64,000 nt of DNA from Bolinopsis microptera (Eukaryota; Ctenophora; Tentaculata; Lobata; Bolinopsidae). Under the pieces are notes generated by a model, which was not told the origin of the DNA, did no database searches, and saw only the letters and a list, made by a program, of their open reading frames with translations. How positions within the stretch are numbered: position 1 is the first letter of the stretch; every line of letters begins with the position of its first letter. The position numbers and the translations under genes are program-made. Where the stretch lies: NCBI RefSeq assembly GCF_026151205.1, contig NC_087077.1, forward strand, positions 11,134,983 to 11,198,982, read 5' to 3'. This document shows, piece by piece, positions 35,425 to 47,100 of the stretch.

Positions 35425-36266
35425 CACCCCTTCACAACATCATCCCTAGCTGAAGACGATTTACACATGTATTTTGAAAGCTCCTGCTAAATTATTATTA
35501 TTAAATCTAAAATAGTTAATAATTTAATTAATTATTAACAGGTCCCTTAACGTGGGCAATAACATACGCTTTGAATTATATAAACAAATTTGAGTATATT
35601 TTTCCGAGTTTGCTAATTGTCTCTTTAGATCTGTTTTGGTCTTTTGTGGGAGTTCCCACATCTGCTGGTTGAGAATGCTCATCCTAACATACATGATGCT
35701 TGACTGCTTTATTGACCTGGGCAGGCACCGGGGGCAGACATCCCAACACCAGTGCGTTGGGACATAGTGTTGGTCTGTTTCAGGATGTGTTAGATCCCAG
35801 AGAAGCCGCCATCTCCTCTACTGCTTTAGCTCAGCGGCAGTATGAGCCCTGGTTTCCTGCCACATTGGTACCTCTGAAAGTACAGAAAGGTGGTGGATTT
35901 CGGGGTCCAGGATCTCTTTATTCTTTAAGGTGTTATTATTTCCTGAGATGTTTGTAGAGTCTTTGTTTTCTAGTCTTTCTAGTTGGCTAAGTCCAGGAGA
36001 GATTCATTCTGTCCCCAAAGAAATGCGACTCTCCTAATGAATGCTTTTTGTGTGCTGCTTTTTGTTAACACTTCATCTAGATAGGAATGTGAGTCTGCCC
36101 CACCCAGCTCTTCTTTCAGTTGCAGGTAACTGGTGTCTTGCACCTCCAGACACAATAGGAGCTGGTGTACGGGAGAATCAATGAAGCTGTTACAGAAAAC
36201 ACCCCTTCACAACATCATCCCTAGCTGAAGACGATTTACACATGTATTTTGAAACCTCCTGCTAAA
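35425..36266. repeat. 67-bp direct repeats flanking 708 bp
   Basis: The 67-bp sequence at 35425-35491 (beginning CACCCCTTCACAACATCATC and ending CTCCTGCTAAA) recurs in the same orientation at 36200-36266 with a single mismatch that I could see. The left copy runs into an ATTATTATT tail, like a non-LTR retrotransposon 3' end. The interval between them holds a decayed coding sequence on the other strand. Confidence 0.85.
35580..36190 (-). pseudogene. Decayed protein-coding sequence, family unknown
   Basis: On the minus strand, successive open pieces in shifting frames carry protein-like sequence: from about 36190, a piece with LEVQDTSYLQLKEELGG and KAFIRRVAFLWGQNESLL; then, after a frame change near 35995, pieces with RLENKDSTNISG and HLSVLSEVPMWQETRAH; then AVEEMAASLGSNTS; then QTNTMSQRTGVGMSAPG; and finally MSILNQQMWELPQ. 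Codon use and amphipathic character are unlike the surrounding AT-rich DNA. At least three frame changes make it a pseudogene or a dead mobile-element ORF. I do not recognise the family. Confidence 0.55.
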
Positions 36267-38140
36267 AGAAACTTTTCATATCTCTTATATGTTTTAAAAC
36301 AAACACCCCTCCATGTTATGCCAGTGTTTGCCATCCACCGAAAAACTTGTATTTAAAATGACTTGATTTCATAACCCATTTGATCAATGAAACAAGAAAT
36401 TTAATTTTAGCACATTTTACAGAATAAAAAGATGTAAAACAATTCATAAAATATAATGCCCATTTGGTGTATGACTGAATTAATGGTATTTGATATTGAT
36501 GGTATTTGATATTGATGTCACACTTTAAACTGCTAAAGTTGAACTATTAAACATTAAACTGTTCTATTAGCACAATTTTTTTCTGAATCGTCATCATGAG
36601 GTTCTACATGTTACTCGATGTAGTGATGCAGGGAAGCGATCATTCAATCTTGGTTGGGAGGTTTGGATTGCCCGTACAAATTTGTAATGTCCTAAAAGCT
36701 TCCAAAGCTCTAGGGGGGAGGAGGGGGAGGGGGTGAGAAAAGTTTAAGTGGATGGGATAGTTTAAGTGGATGGGATAATTATACACAAACTGAATGTTTT
36801 TATTTAAAACACGCCTAAAGAAGGCCCTTCAAGGCCACGCCCCTAATAACTAGTGACTACTTAAGTATTGTAATGTTATATTAGTTTTGGAAATTGGAAA
36901 TGAAATATTCAAGTTCAGCTTTAAAATGACTAATCGCAGATTGACAGCTTACACTTTGCATGGTCGTAATTATGCACCAATCGACCATGCATTTCGATCT
37001 ATGTAAAAGTAAAATAAAGTAAAATTTATGACATCGAATCATCACCCATCTCTACAAAATATCATCAGAAAGTTGAGAACTTGCTAGGAACCTACAATAT
37101 TTTGCTGAAAAACTATGTTTATGCTGAAAACCGAAGTTTCGTTTTAAATGTTGCCATAATTTGGTATAGATTGTTTTAAAGAACTTGTGCAAATTTCTTC
37201 GAAGTAATAATTGCTTCAGGGTAATACTTAAGCTTCGCAGTCATATCAATATTATTTTCAATCGGTGAGTCTATAAACACAAAGCATTGGATCCCCAAGT
37301 AAAATTCAAAAAAGTGAGAAGTAAATCTGAAAATTCACGGAAAAAAATATATAAGGGATTCAACATAACTAGTTGTTTATGTAGCGCTCGATTTTACAGT
37401 GCGGTATAAACCAGTTAAAATACTGAATAAGCGCGCGACGCGTCAATTAAAATATGCGCGGCGCGCCAATTTTTTATTTTACATTTTATGCATATTATTC
37501 AAACCGAAAAGCAGTCATTACGCAGAATGAAGAGTGTATTACAGTTTTTCGCCCTAGGAGCATCCTACACCACTAGACTTTACGTTGTACATTTAAACTT
37601 AAAAGCGGGGTTTACTGCACTGCATGGGCGCTGGACCAGATTAATCGCAAATTTGACTGCATTTAGGCTGACTTTTTATGTTTAGAGACTTTAAATTAGG
37701 CCGTTACGTTTAAGTACAACTTGCATGAACTTGTCCATTGCTAATTATCAAGCCCGGCGCGCGCTACTTCGTAGCACTTGCCATCGGGCATTTCGAGAAG
37801 AAAACGGCGCGCGCTACTTCAAAGAAATTTAGTCGAGTAACATCCGTCAAGCATGAACTGTTTGTATTTTATTTCATGTAGTTTAAAATTTATAATAACT
37901 TACATTTATATGTTAATTTTTATGTTAATTTAGCATGGAGAATTTCAGTACAGTAAAAGCATTCGAAGTGGGGAAGCCTTAATTCAATATTCTTTTGACA
38001 GTGATTGCAAATTTCTTTTTGAAGACGATTAATCATACCTGATTTAACCGCCAAACGTCGTCTGCTGAGATGCAGCCGAGTTTCTAGCCACATTATAATT
38101 AGACAGTTACCATTGCTTGATTTATTTGCTTATATTGTTA
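36267..38140. other. Intergenic stretch with CpG-rich motif repeats
   Basis: It contains a G-quadruplex-capable run at about 36713-36732 and, between 37420 and 37830, unusually CpG-rich words in AT-rich DNA. The word GGCGCGCGCTACTTC occurs near 37755 and 37807, and a related one near 38389. No gene is recognised. Confidence 0.4.
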
Positions 38141-38700
38141 GGCGCAGTAATTTATATCTCCGCCAAAAACACAAGCTCACCAAATTGTGCGCATTGCTGT
38201 AACTTCTTTCAAACTTCATGAATCGAGGAAAATTATTTTGCAATGTATCCAGAGTCAATATATGCACTTATATAAACATATAAATCACTTGGAATACTTT
38301 TGAAAGAGAATAACAAGCTCAAAAACGCTTGTAGGTTTACAACCTACCAGGACTTCACATAGCCATGTGTCTACGCGTACTACGGCGGTCGCGCGCTACT
38401 GCAAGCGAGAGGGCTCTGGTTAGAGCAATACCAGGACGCGCGCCGAGTTGGACTCGTCGACGGCTATGGAACAAATATTTTACGAGTATCACCCGTTAAA
38501 AAAACGCTACTGACGTATTTCTCCATAAAAAGCACAATAGCGTGAGAAGCTTTTGTCGAGGTGTCTCGAAAGTGATCTTAAACGATTCCCCGTTCAATTT
38601 TGGTCGAGGAATGCCAACTTAGTGCACAACCAAGGAAGTTATAGACATATTTCATACGTATCAAATTGGATGTGCTTTTGGCGGAGATATAACGTGCGCC
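38141..38700. mobile_element. 560-bp non-autonomous DNA transposon with 9-bp TSD
   Basis: The left terminus GGCGCAGTAATTTATATCTC continues CGCCAAAAACACA. The right terminus, reverse-complemented, reads GGCGCACGTTATATCTCCGC and continues CAAAAGCACA. ATATTGTTA lies immediately outside both ends (38132-38140 and 38701-38709), a 9-bp target-site duplication. Such a length is typical of Mutator-like elements, although the superfamily cannot be fixed without a transposase. The interior has CpG-rich words and no convincing ORF. Confidence 0.8.
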
Positions 38701-39369
38701 ATATTGTTATGTTAAAATATTATCGGACAAAATTGAGTGCTAATCCAGTCATATTTACTATTTGTTAACGCAATTCCGTCGGTTCTCTGATCTAAGTCAT
38801 AAGTGTTGCTGATTATTGCTTAAAAACAATTTTAGCACGCATCAGCTCAGCTGTTTGATACTGATTACTTGTTTTATTGACTTGTTTTACGTAGGTTAAA
38901 AGTTATATGGTTGTGTTATAGTTGCAAGCCAGATTAATTCGACGATTTAATTCTGTAGAACTCAATCTTTGTCCAATAGGAAAAGCAACCGACCGCTTTC
39001 TTATTATATAAACTAAGTCGGGTCAGGTGAACTATTCGAAAGGCCAATTTGAGTCATAATTAGACAACCTTTAAATGTCTTGAGTGGTCCTTACCTTTCA
39101 TTTCCACTCGACAGAGTTGTAATGCCAAGTTATTTATTTTTTCTCCAACCCCCCCCCCCCTTTCTAATTTTGGACTTCTTCGAATTACTGATATATTGAT
39201 ATTTGAATTATATCATTGGCTAAAATCTTTCAAATGATATGGTGTGTACGTCAAATTATGGGTACAAAGTTTTTTTACTCATCTCCGCTATTTGTCGTCC
39301 AATCTGGATGAAAATTTATATTTGAGTTCAGAAGACCACTAGCTATAACTGGAAAATCTCAATGTTGCT

Positions 39370-40818
39370 CAGTCTCAAATATTCTGGAAAAATTATAAGA
39401 AGGCATTGACCAATAAGCCTAACGAGTACATGGGAAATCTTATGGATGGTGGTATCCTCCACTCTGACAGAACTCAGAAAGAAAACATCTTGTACAAATC
39501 ATTCTTCTCGGGTGAACACATGAATGGATGCAGTTTTGATCATGTCTTCGAACAAGAAATCAATAGCTGCTATGACAACATTATATCGACTCAGTTCCCT
39601 ACCGACCAATTAGATCACATCATTAATGATCATCTGAATGGGAAAATAGGTCTAGAGGAAGTTACTTTAGCACTGAAGGCTCAAAATAGCAATGCCAAAA
39701 GTTTTGACACTGATAATCTTCACCCAAAAATCCTGAAACATCTGCCTGTGTCAGCTCTTCGGATTCTAACAAAACTATATGACCTTGTCCTTGAGACTGG
39801 TGTATGGGTCTGGGAGGTATCCAATGTCACTTTCATCAAAAAGGATGGGAAAGATAACTACATGAACCCCTCTGCTTATAGACCAATATCGATATCATCA
39901 TATGTTGGAAAGCTGCTAGAAAAGATCTTGGAACGAAGAATAAAGCTCCATTGCGAACTAGAGGGCTTACTCGACGAAGAGCAAGAAGGCTTTAGACCTC
40001 AAAGAAATACTGCAAGGTATCTTTATAAATTAGTAGCTACTCTAGATGAATGCAAGAGGAAAAAACTCACTACTTTCCTACTATGCATCGATTTTAGCAA
40101 AGCATTTGATAGTGTATGGGTGAAAGGCCTGATTTTCAAGCTCAGCAAATACCAAATACAAGGGAACATTTTGCGGATAATAAATAACTTCCTGTTATCC
40201 CGCAAAGTACGGCTGAGGGTTAACAACAGTCTCGGATTTCAACGCTCATGTGGATGGTTTGGGCTTCCCCAAGGCTCTGTCCTTGCACCCCTGCTATTTA
40301 TCCTCTACATCTCGGATATGTTATGCAAGGACCAGCTCCCACTGGAATGCAGCTCTAACTCAAGCCTCTTCAAATATGCTGATGATGGAAGCATAGCAGT
40401 CTCTCACATAGATCCTATATGTGCTCATCGAATTATGCAGTTGATGTGCAAGTACCTTCATGTCTGGTGCAGTAAGTGGAAACTTATCCCAAACTGCGAC
40501 AAAAACAAGACCGAGTGTATTATGATCACACCAACATCCTCATCTGCACCTGATGTCACAGCCTTTGGACCACTCATTATCGGCAATAGACCCATAACAT
40601 ATACATGTCAATCAACTGTTCTTGGACTGAGGATAGACGACAAACTTACCTTCAAGAGTCACGCAAAATTTAAATTGAAACAATGCTGGTTTGCCTGGTA
40701 CAGGATCACTCAAAACTCCACCCGCCACAGAGGCCTGAATGCAAGCTCACTCAAAATGCTCTTCAAAACAGTAGTACTCACAAAACTTCTATATGCCATG
40801 CTGCTCCAATATGGCTAA
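39370..40818 (+). pseudogene. Reverse transcriptase fragment (Jockey/CR1-like group)
   Basis: RT of a non-LTR retrotransposon; its normal role is target-primed reverse transcription of the element RNA. The visible core motifs are in order: the AYRPISISSYVGKLLEKI block, IDFSKAFD (catalytic Asp at about residue 229 of this frame), GLPQGSVLAPLLFILYISDM, and YADD (residues about 324-327). The frame opens upstream with FWKNYKKAL, typical of the linker before RT, so there is no genuine start codon here. It ends at a premature TAA at 40816-40818 because of a frameshift near 40800; the protein sense (APIWLKDNLD) continues in another frame. The copy is therefore defective. Confidence 0.9.
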
Positions 40819-41576
40819 AAGATAACCTAGACACTTTCAAAGACTTCTATGCCAGGGTCCTCTTGAAAATAAGTGGATCCACTCACCATCCTCCCAAAGA
40901 TTTGACATCTGTCGCGCTTGGAATTCCACCCCTTGAGATATCCTACAAGATGATCACCATAAAATTTATAATAAAAGCACTTACAAGTGACCCATTTATG
41001 CAAGGACTCATCTTACAGCTAGAGGAGGCAAAGGCCCATCGATATCAGCACCATATTGATGAGATACGTAAGTTCCTAACGTGGACAAGGGGGTCCAACG
41101 AGCTCAACAGAAGCAGAATAGACCTTCTGACTAGTGTCCACAACGGTGTTGTCAGCTACTCAAAAGACGAAATAACCCGCTTTAAATGGACTTCACGTGG
41201 AATAAACATCTCCTACTGAACCCTAGAATTAATCCGGGTGAGATACTGGATAATATCGATAAGAGGAGCAAAAAGTTGTTTCCTCGCTATTCAAGCAGGA
41301 GCACAGACACTAAAGTAATGCCATGACATCACCTTCACAGCATTCAAGGCAAGGGTTGCCAACAACTGCGACCCTCAGTGTCCGAATTGTCAGATGTTGG
41401 ACAACAATTACCATCGAATCTTCTCTTGTCCACTGTACCGCTGTTCCTACAGAGAAACCATTCAAGAGCACTCCACTAGTGACCAACCATGCTGGTCTAT
41501 CTTAAGAGATGGTAGTGATGGCAGCATCACTGCCTTCCGATCTTTAGCACAGATCGCCATCGATGAACTATCATAG
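40803..41576 (+). pseudogene. Retrotransposon C-terminal region, frameshifted
   Basis: Continuation of the RT polyprotein in a shifted frame (APIWLKDNLDTFKDFYARVL and onward) to a TGA at 41217-41219. After another disruption there is a Cys/His-rich segment (CDPQCPNCQMLDNNYHRIF, then SCP) ending at TAG 41574-41576. C-x2-C...H...C tails of this type are common downstream of RT in non-LTR elements. Intact expression is not possible from this copy. Confidence 0.75.
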
Positions 41577-42905
41577 AATTGATACTTATACTTATAGTGC
41601 TCCTTCACCTCCATCCCCCTTCATGTCCTACATCTCCTTATGACATCACTCCCCCTTCAGCCTCTACTACTCCTTTACTACTCCATCTACTGCCTCATCT
41701 TCTGGACATCATTATCTTCTAGTTTAGTTGAGAATTCTCAACACCCACTTCCAAGTCGAGTACTCTCGGCCCACTTAGTCCACATACCTTGCAAACTTAC
41801 AGCAGGGTATTTGTAATGGTCTAAGTCCCTAATACACGCCAAAGATGGTTCCTCTATACTCAACCGTAGGAGAAGAGAATTAGGTGACTGTATTTTGTTC
41901 TAATGTTAATATTAATATAAGTATGTTCTAGTTGTTACTCCTTTTGTTTTAACGTTTTTATGGTTCTCTCCTTAAATTATTTCAATGCAGTCACTCAGAT
42001 GATTTTTAAATCAGGACACTTAAATAAAGACACATACTCTGCCCACAATAAGGGGCCATAATTTTAAATTATGTAACAGTATAGAATTATTATTATTATT
42101 ATTATAACTACAGCCACATGATACCACCCCTCAAAAATTTTATCCACGGGCTCTCGCCATTCAAAATTAATCTGAAGATTGGCATACAATCACATGAACA
42201 TGTCAAAAGTCCATCAGAATATGGCTTGAACCATCAGCTTACTTTTTCACAAGATAGTAAATTTTCAAGGTGATTAGTGTATGCTAGGGAGAGGTCTGAA
42301 ATGACAACGATCCCGAAATGAATACAAGACACTTGTCAAATCAACAATTCTTTCTTTATATATATTATATTGTTTTCCTAAGTCAGACTGCCATTTTCTG
42401 ACATTGTAACTATCTTGAAAATAGCCTATGATTCCATATCTAAATATAGATCCATAAATAAATAAATTCTTTTAATATACTGTGTTCTGCCAATCAGTTC
42501 TGACTGCTGATATTCTTTAAAATTTAATCAAATTTATGTTGAGTTTTTAATATGACGTATAATTATATTATAGCTATTTCCGTACAGCCTAAGTATGCGC
42601 GTTTGAAGAACTATGCACATGCTAGCTCTTTTTATTTTGTTAGTTGGGCGACATCTTAGGTTGTACTGGACCTAACAAGCTTATTATCGGATGTCTACTT
42701 ATATTTATTATCATATCATTATTCATTGTAATGGCAATAAAATTTAAATTTTGTTTTACTTTTAAAAAATGTTTACTATAATATCAGCACCTATACAATA
42801 TGTGGTTATAACTTGAATGTTGATTTGGTTTTTTCGCCAAATCAGTCCCTGCCAGTCAACTATTCATTAATTTTACTAACCAATTTATTTTAGACCAATA
42901 GAAAT

Positions 42906-43275
42906 ATGGGTGGACATGGTGGAGGTGATAAAGATGCTGCAAAAGAGAATTTCAAGAAGAAGAGCATGTTCGGTTTTGTAGTCATGGCTACAGCCATTGG
43001 AGGTGCAACCTTCGCTTCAAGGCACAAATGGACTCAACTTGTAATCCGTGAAACCCTTGTCAACCAGACAGCCGGAGGTGCCCCAAAGTATGCTAAAACT
43101 GAACCGGTAAGCAAATCTATTCGAAAATTAACTTTTTAACAATCATTTCTGCACTGTAGTAAATTCTATTTTTTAGCTATCTAAAATATAAGAGGTCAAA
43201 TAAAGCCCATTCCCGTTCGAATTATCATCACTTTGTTTTCAGGTTAATGCATTGTTTAAGAAGATCATTGCATAG
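42906..43275 (+). CDS. Small putative single-pass membrane protein, 77 aa
   Basis: Two coding exons: 42906-43106 and 43243-43275 (phase 0, GT-AG), stop TAG. The ATG lies 14 bases after an acceptor-like TTTTAG, so a 5' UTR intron is likely. The protein starts with a Gly/His/Asp/Lys-rich segment (MGGHGGGDKDAAKENFKKKS), has one hydrophobic segment at about residues 22-38 (MFGFVVMATAIGGATFA), then a basic and polar tail ending in FKKIIA. Size and layout resemble small mitochondrial inner-membrane or ER proteins, but I do not recognise the family. The splice junction and codon use support a real gene. Confidence 0.7.
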
Positions 43276-43738
43276 TGTTAGAGAAGAATGTTCTGATGTC
43301 AGAGGAGGATTCTCTGTAATCGTAATGGTGGATCAACTCATTTCACTTAGAATCGCACTTTGTCTGAGGCCTAAATTATTACTTGAGATTGTGCAATGTA
43401 ATGTCACTTTTGTATAACTATTTGAATACCTATAATACTGAGATTAACTTATTACAAAGTTTGTGTTCTCTAGTTTTGGAAATTATGATCGTTTCACACG
43501 ACTCTGACTATCATTGCTTTCATCTAAAAGAAGAATCAAAGTATACTGATGTTCCATTGTTAGTATGTTGCACTAATATCAGTAGATCATCAGAGACATG
43601 GTTTATTTTATTAGCCTCGTATTATTTACAATATCTTGATTCCTGAAGAACGAAAAGATTCGAAATTTGTTACTTTTTAACCTCATAATTTGTCTGAGAC
43701 ATATTTCTAATCACAGTAATCTTGAAGTTATAGCACAA

Positions 43739-43775
43739 TGGCAGATAAAGGAGGAGTTCGAATAGATGTGGGACT
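43739..43775 (+). CDS. Possible first exon of the next gene
   Basis: ATGGCAGATAAAGG begins a short open segment (MADKGGVRID). A phase-0 donor (GAT/GTGGGA) would join it to the exon at 44396. The donor is weak and no other support exists. It could equally be 3' UTR of the preceding small gene. Confidence 0.25.
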
Positions 43776-44395
43776 GATACAGAGGTAGCCAAAGAGGTAA
43801 TTAAGTTAACAATTTTAAAAGAGCTTGTTATTAAAACTTAAGTTCACAAATTGTGCTGTTTTTTACTGTCCATTTCAATGTGTTAAATCTGAAATCAAAC
43901 ACAAATTTTGAATAAATTTTGGAGCCTGTAACTCTTAAACAAGTGTTTATAACGTTTAAATTGTACATTTACTTAACACTCTTTTAACACTTATAGTATA
44001 TTTAATAGGCTCGATAGCAGCGGCTTACACCGCTAAACTGAACCAACTCTGAACAAATCAAAGAAACTCTGACATGCTAAGACTCAACACTGATACAACA
44101 AACTAGGTCTTACTGAATACTGATATTATATTTCAGACTGATATTATACTACTACTTTCCGCGGACTAAACTTGTTGATACACATCCAGCTGTAATGCTG
44201 CACTACATTTTTTAAGATTTTGCTAATATTCTACTTATTATTCTACTTCAGATTATCAATCATTCTTCAGTTGATCATTATCAATTTCAGTGTCCAGCTA
44301 AAACATATCCCTGTTTATTGTTTATAAGGTTAGTATAGTTTCTCATGATTGCTAGTATAAGTATTAATTGCATTACTAACCGAAGCTAATTTCAG

Positions 44396-47100
44396 ACTAA
44401 GGCTCTCCAGACTGAACTGACAGATCTAGGAAAGCCAGCCATGATTGAAGTTCTGAGGTGTGCAGGTCCGAACATATCCCCCGCTCAATCTACTCTTCTC
44501 GCTAAACTAGTTCCCAAGAAACAGACATCCACAGATTGGGTACTTGGTCGTTTCCAGAGACGACCTGGTACTCAGTACTTTTTGAAGGGACTCATGAGAA
44601 TATTCGACCCTCAACTGTTTGTAATCATGTGAATAGAACTCTGATTACTAGGATTTACAGACGTTTAAAAGTAGGGTTTATAAAAGACTGTCGCATTTCT
44701 ACAAACACTGAGTTGATACGTTTACCTTAATGGTAGATATATCATGTATCGTATTTAAAACGCAGAGTCAGATTTCAATGCTGGTGCCTGGTTGGTTATC
44801 AAACGAATGGTGTGATATATGTAACCAAATTCCTCAGTGCAGTATTTCCGAAATTTCTGCACTAGGTTTTGAACAAAAAAAACTTCAATATCAAATCGAT
44901 ATTAACATATTTTGGTATGTACCCGTATACTCTGATTGAGGAGTGTTATAGTAGGCGTGACTCCAATGGGAGTGAGGCGATCCACATTTTTACTAAAATT
45001 CTCCCATAACCGTATGGGTGAACTATTGCCACTCGCAGTTTAGCACTCGAGTGATACTAGACCAGTTTTTTTCAAAAATATGGATCACCTTTAACTCACC
45101 TTCATTGCTCACGTCCATGAATTCGCTGTATTACAGTTTGAGTCTTCTTGATTACAGAACCAAGATGCAACCGCATATCATAGGTTTAGAAAGATTTGAC
45201 TCTTTTTATTCTTAGTTAAAGATTTTTTAAAAGTTTTATATTCTCATGTTTAACTACAGACTATGTGCTAAATTTGTATTAAATTAAAGTGTTTTTTGTC
45301 ACTTAAGCAGTAAGTTTTAAACTTTGATATGCGATTTTCTTCACCTTGGTGACTCACTTAAATATTAAAATACTTGCAGACATTGCTGGTTGTGATGTAC
45401 TCTAAAGCATGTCTCAGTATGTTCACTTAAGCTAGATTTTACATGCTGAACATTGTTTAGCATGTCAAATCTAGCTTAAGGGGTCGTTCGCATATTACGT
45501 AAAAATTGCTAAAATATTGATTACGTAGTATGTGAACGACCCCTAAGGTATATATATAATAGTCCATGTGATATTATTAAGGTTTAGTCGAAGTGCACTT
45601 TCTGGTTGTGTTTTTGTGTAATTTTTACAGAAACTTTCTATTGGGCAATGATTTTGAATTTTGAGCAGGTACAAGTTTTTTTATAGAGGTTGAATATTTG
45701 ACCAAAGATTTGATACTTTATTTATTGTGTTCTCTCGTTGTACGATCAAAACATTGGTAAAATTTTAAATAATTCATCTAGAATGTGTTTTATTAACTTC
45801 GTATAAATATGTTTATTATAATATACTACTCTTCTTGACAAACGCAAGTAAAATATTTGAGATCATCGCTTACGTTAAAATTTCAATATCAATACAACAA
45901 TATTGAAATGAAGTTAATTTTTTGATATTATCATACTGTTTCTATACAAAATAGTTACCATGACTCACGATGATTCACTAACAAACAACCTCTCATAGAG
46001 TATTCGTCATTCGATGACATCATGACATTTATTCACGACATTAACGACGTTGCTCAAGTTGGCAGCCGGGAGCTAGAATCGCTGTATAAGCTTCTAAAAG
46101 ACCTAGGAAGATCGCCTATGATCTCCAGACTTCAGAACAAAGCTCTGGTACTACCACTCTCACAGGCCGAGTCTTCAGTGCTAAACATGCTGGTTCGGGA
46201 AACTCACCGGCCAGATCCAACAGCATACGTAGCTTGCAGTTTTTCTGCAGGAGCACACCAATCCAACTTAGACTATTTGTCAAGACGTATAGAATCTGCA
46301 CAGAATCCGGTTGACCCTATAAAGCAAGCAATTGTCCTGACGGTTGTAACGGAGACAATGGCAGCAGCTTGGCCGTTTTACGGTAGTGATTCAGAGGGTG
46401 TTGATGTGTGGCTAGGTGAGAATGGTATGTTGATGTAGTTTCATATAGAGTAATTTTGATGTTAAATAATATGAAATTTATTGATCCAATTTTATAATTC
46501 AATTATATAATTCAACTATAATTCAGGTAAGGAGAACGATTATCAGGAGAAGAAGGAGGATGGGGAGGAGGAGAACAATCAAGGGGAGGAAGCGGATGAC
46601 CAGGCAAGATTTATGAAATCCATTTTTGTAACTATTATTTTTGTTAGTTCAGTCACATTTAAGTCTAGGTACCGACATGTCCCTCTGTTATAGTCCTAAT
46701 ATCAGAGGGAGTGGTTACTTATAGTTTAGTTTATCAGTTAGTGAAATTAATCGCAGTCTTACGAATCTAGTGCATGTATAGTTTTAGAATAACGCGAGGC
46801 TTAATTGATATAAGGCAATTTAATGACTTAAGGTCAACCATATAATGTATTATACAATAGTCCATATATCTCCAAATTAGAGCTCATTGAGTCATGTTAT
46901 TATTTACTTACTAGATTCTTGTATGACACTATTTTCATTATAAATCTACCAATGATATATCTTAGTGTGCCGGAGTAGAAGTTAGGACTGTGGTTGTAGA
47001 TAAGAAGGTGCTGGAGGAGTTGGAGAAGGAGGTTAAGAGAAAGAGTGCTACAAGCTGGATTGCTGATAGAGCCCTCAAACGTTTTAGAGGAACTCAATAA
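44396..47100 (+). CDS. Unrecognised protein with LxDLG motifs, at least 269 aa
   Basis: Exons 44396-44567, 45999-46424, 46527-46603 and 46966-47100 (TAA). Phases agree at all junctions. The third donor is GC (CAG/GCAAGA), the others GT. The N-terminal exon is uncertain (see 43739). Exon 1 contains ALQTELTDLGKPAMIEVL. Exon 2 contains SLYKLLKDLGRSPMISRL and a long conserved-looking helical region (RETHRPDPTAYVACSFSAG). Exon 3 is acidic (EKKEDGEEENNQGEEADDQ). The last exon ends in a basic coiled-coil-like tail (VLEELEKEVKRKSATSWIAD). There is no signal peptide or membrane segment. I do not recognise the family. The gene downstream carries the same LxDLG motif, suggesting relationship by duplication. 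Confidence 0.6.
45426..45480. repeat. 55-bp palindrome (26-bp arms)
   Basis: CTTAAGCTAGATTTTACATG is inverted, with two mismatches, at the right side (CATGTCAAATCTAGCTTAAG). The ends contain TTAA, so a tiny TTAA-type foldback is possible. It directly abuts the MITE at 45480 and lies in the first intron of the 44396 gene. Confidence 0.75.
45480..45543. mobile_element. 64-bp PIF/Harbinger-like MITE
   Basis: The termini GGGGTCGTTCGCATATTACG and, reverse-complemented, GGGGTCGTTCACATACTACG give 23-bp inverted repeats. TAA flanks both ends (45477-45479 and 45544-45546), a 3-bp TWA-type duplication typical of PIF/Harbinger. Only 18 bp separates the arms. Confidence 0.7.

Larger units (their letters stand above)
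39370..42110 (+). mobile_element. 5'-truncated non-LTR retrotransposon
   Basis: The element carries a reverse transcriptase (main frame 39406-40818), a frameshifted C-terminal part (40803-41219) and a Cys-rich tail (about 41345-41576). It then has a 3' UTR ending near an ATT microsatellite at 42090-42110, a common tail in CR1/Jockey-like elements. No endonuclease domain is present upstream, so the copy is 5' truncated; the break is near 39360-39370. It lies in sense orientation with the downstream small gene at 42.9 kb. Confidence 0.85.
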
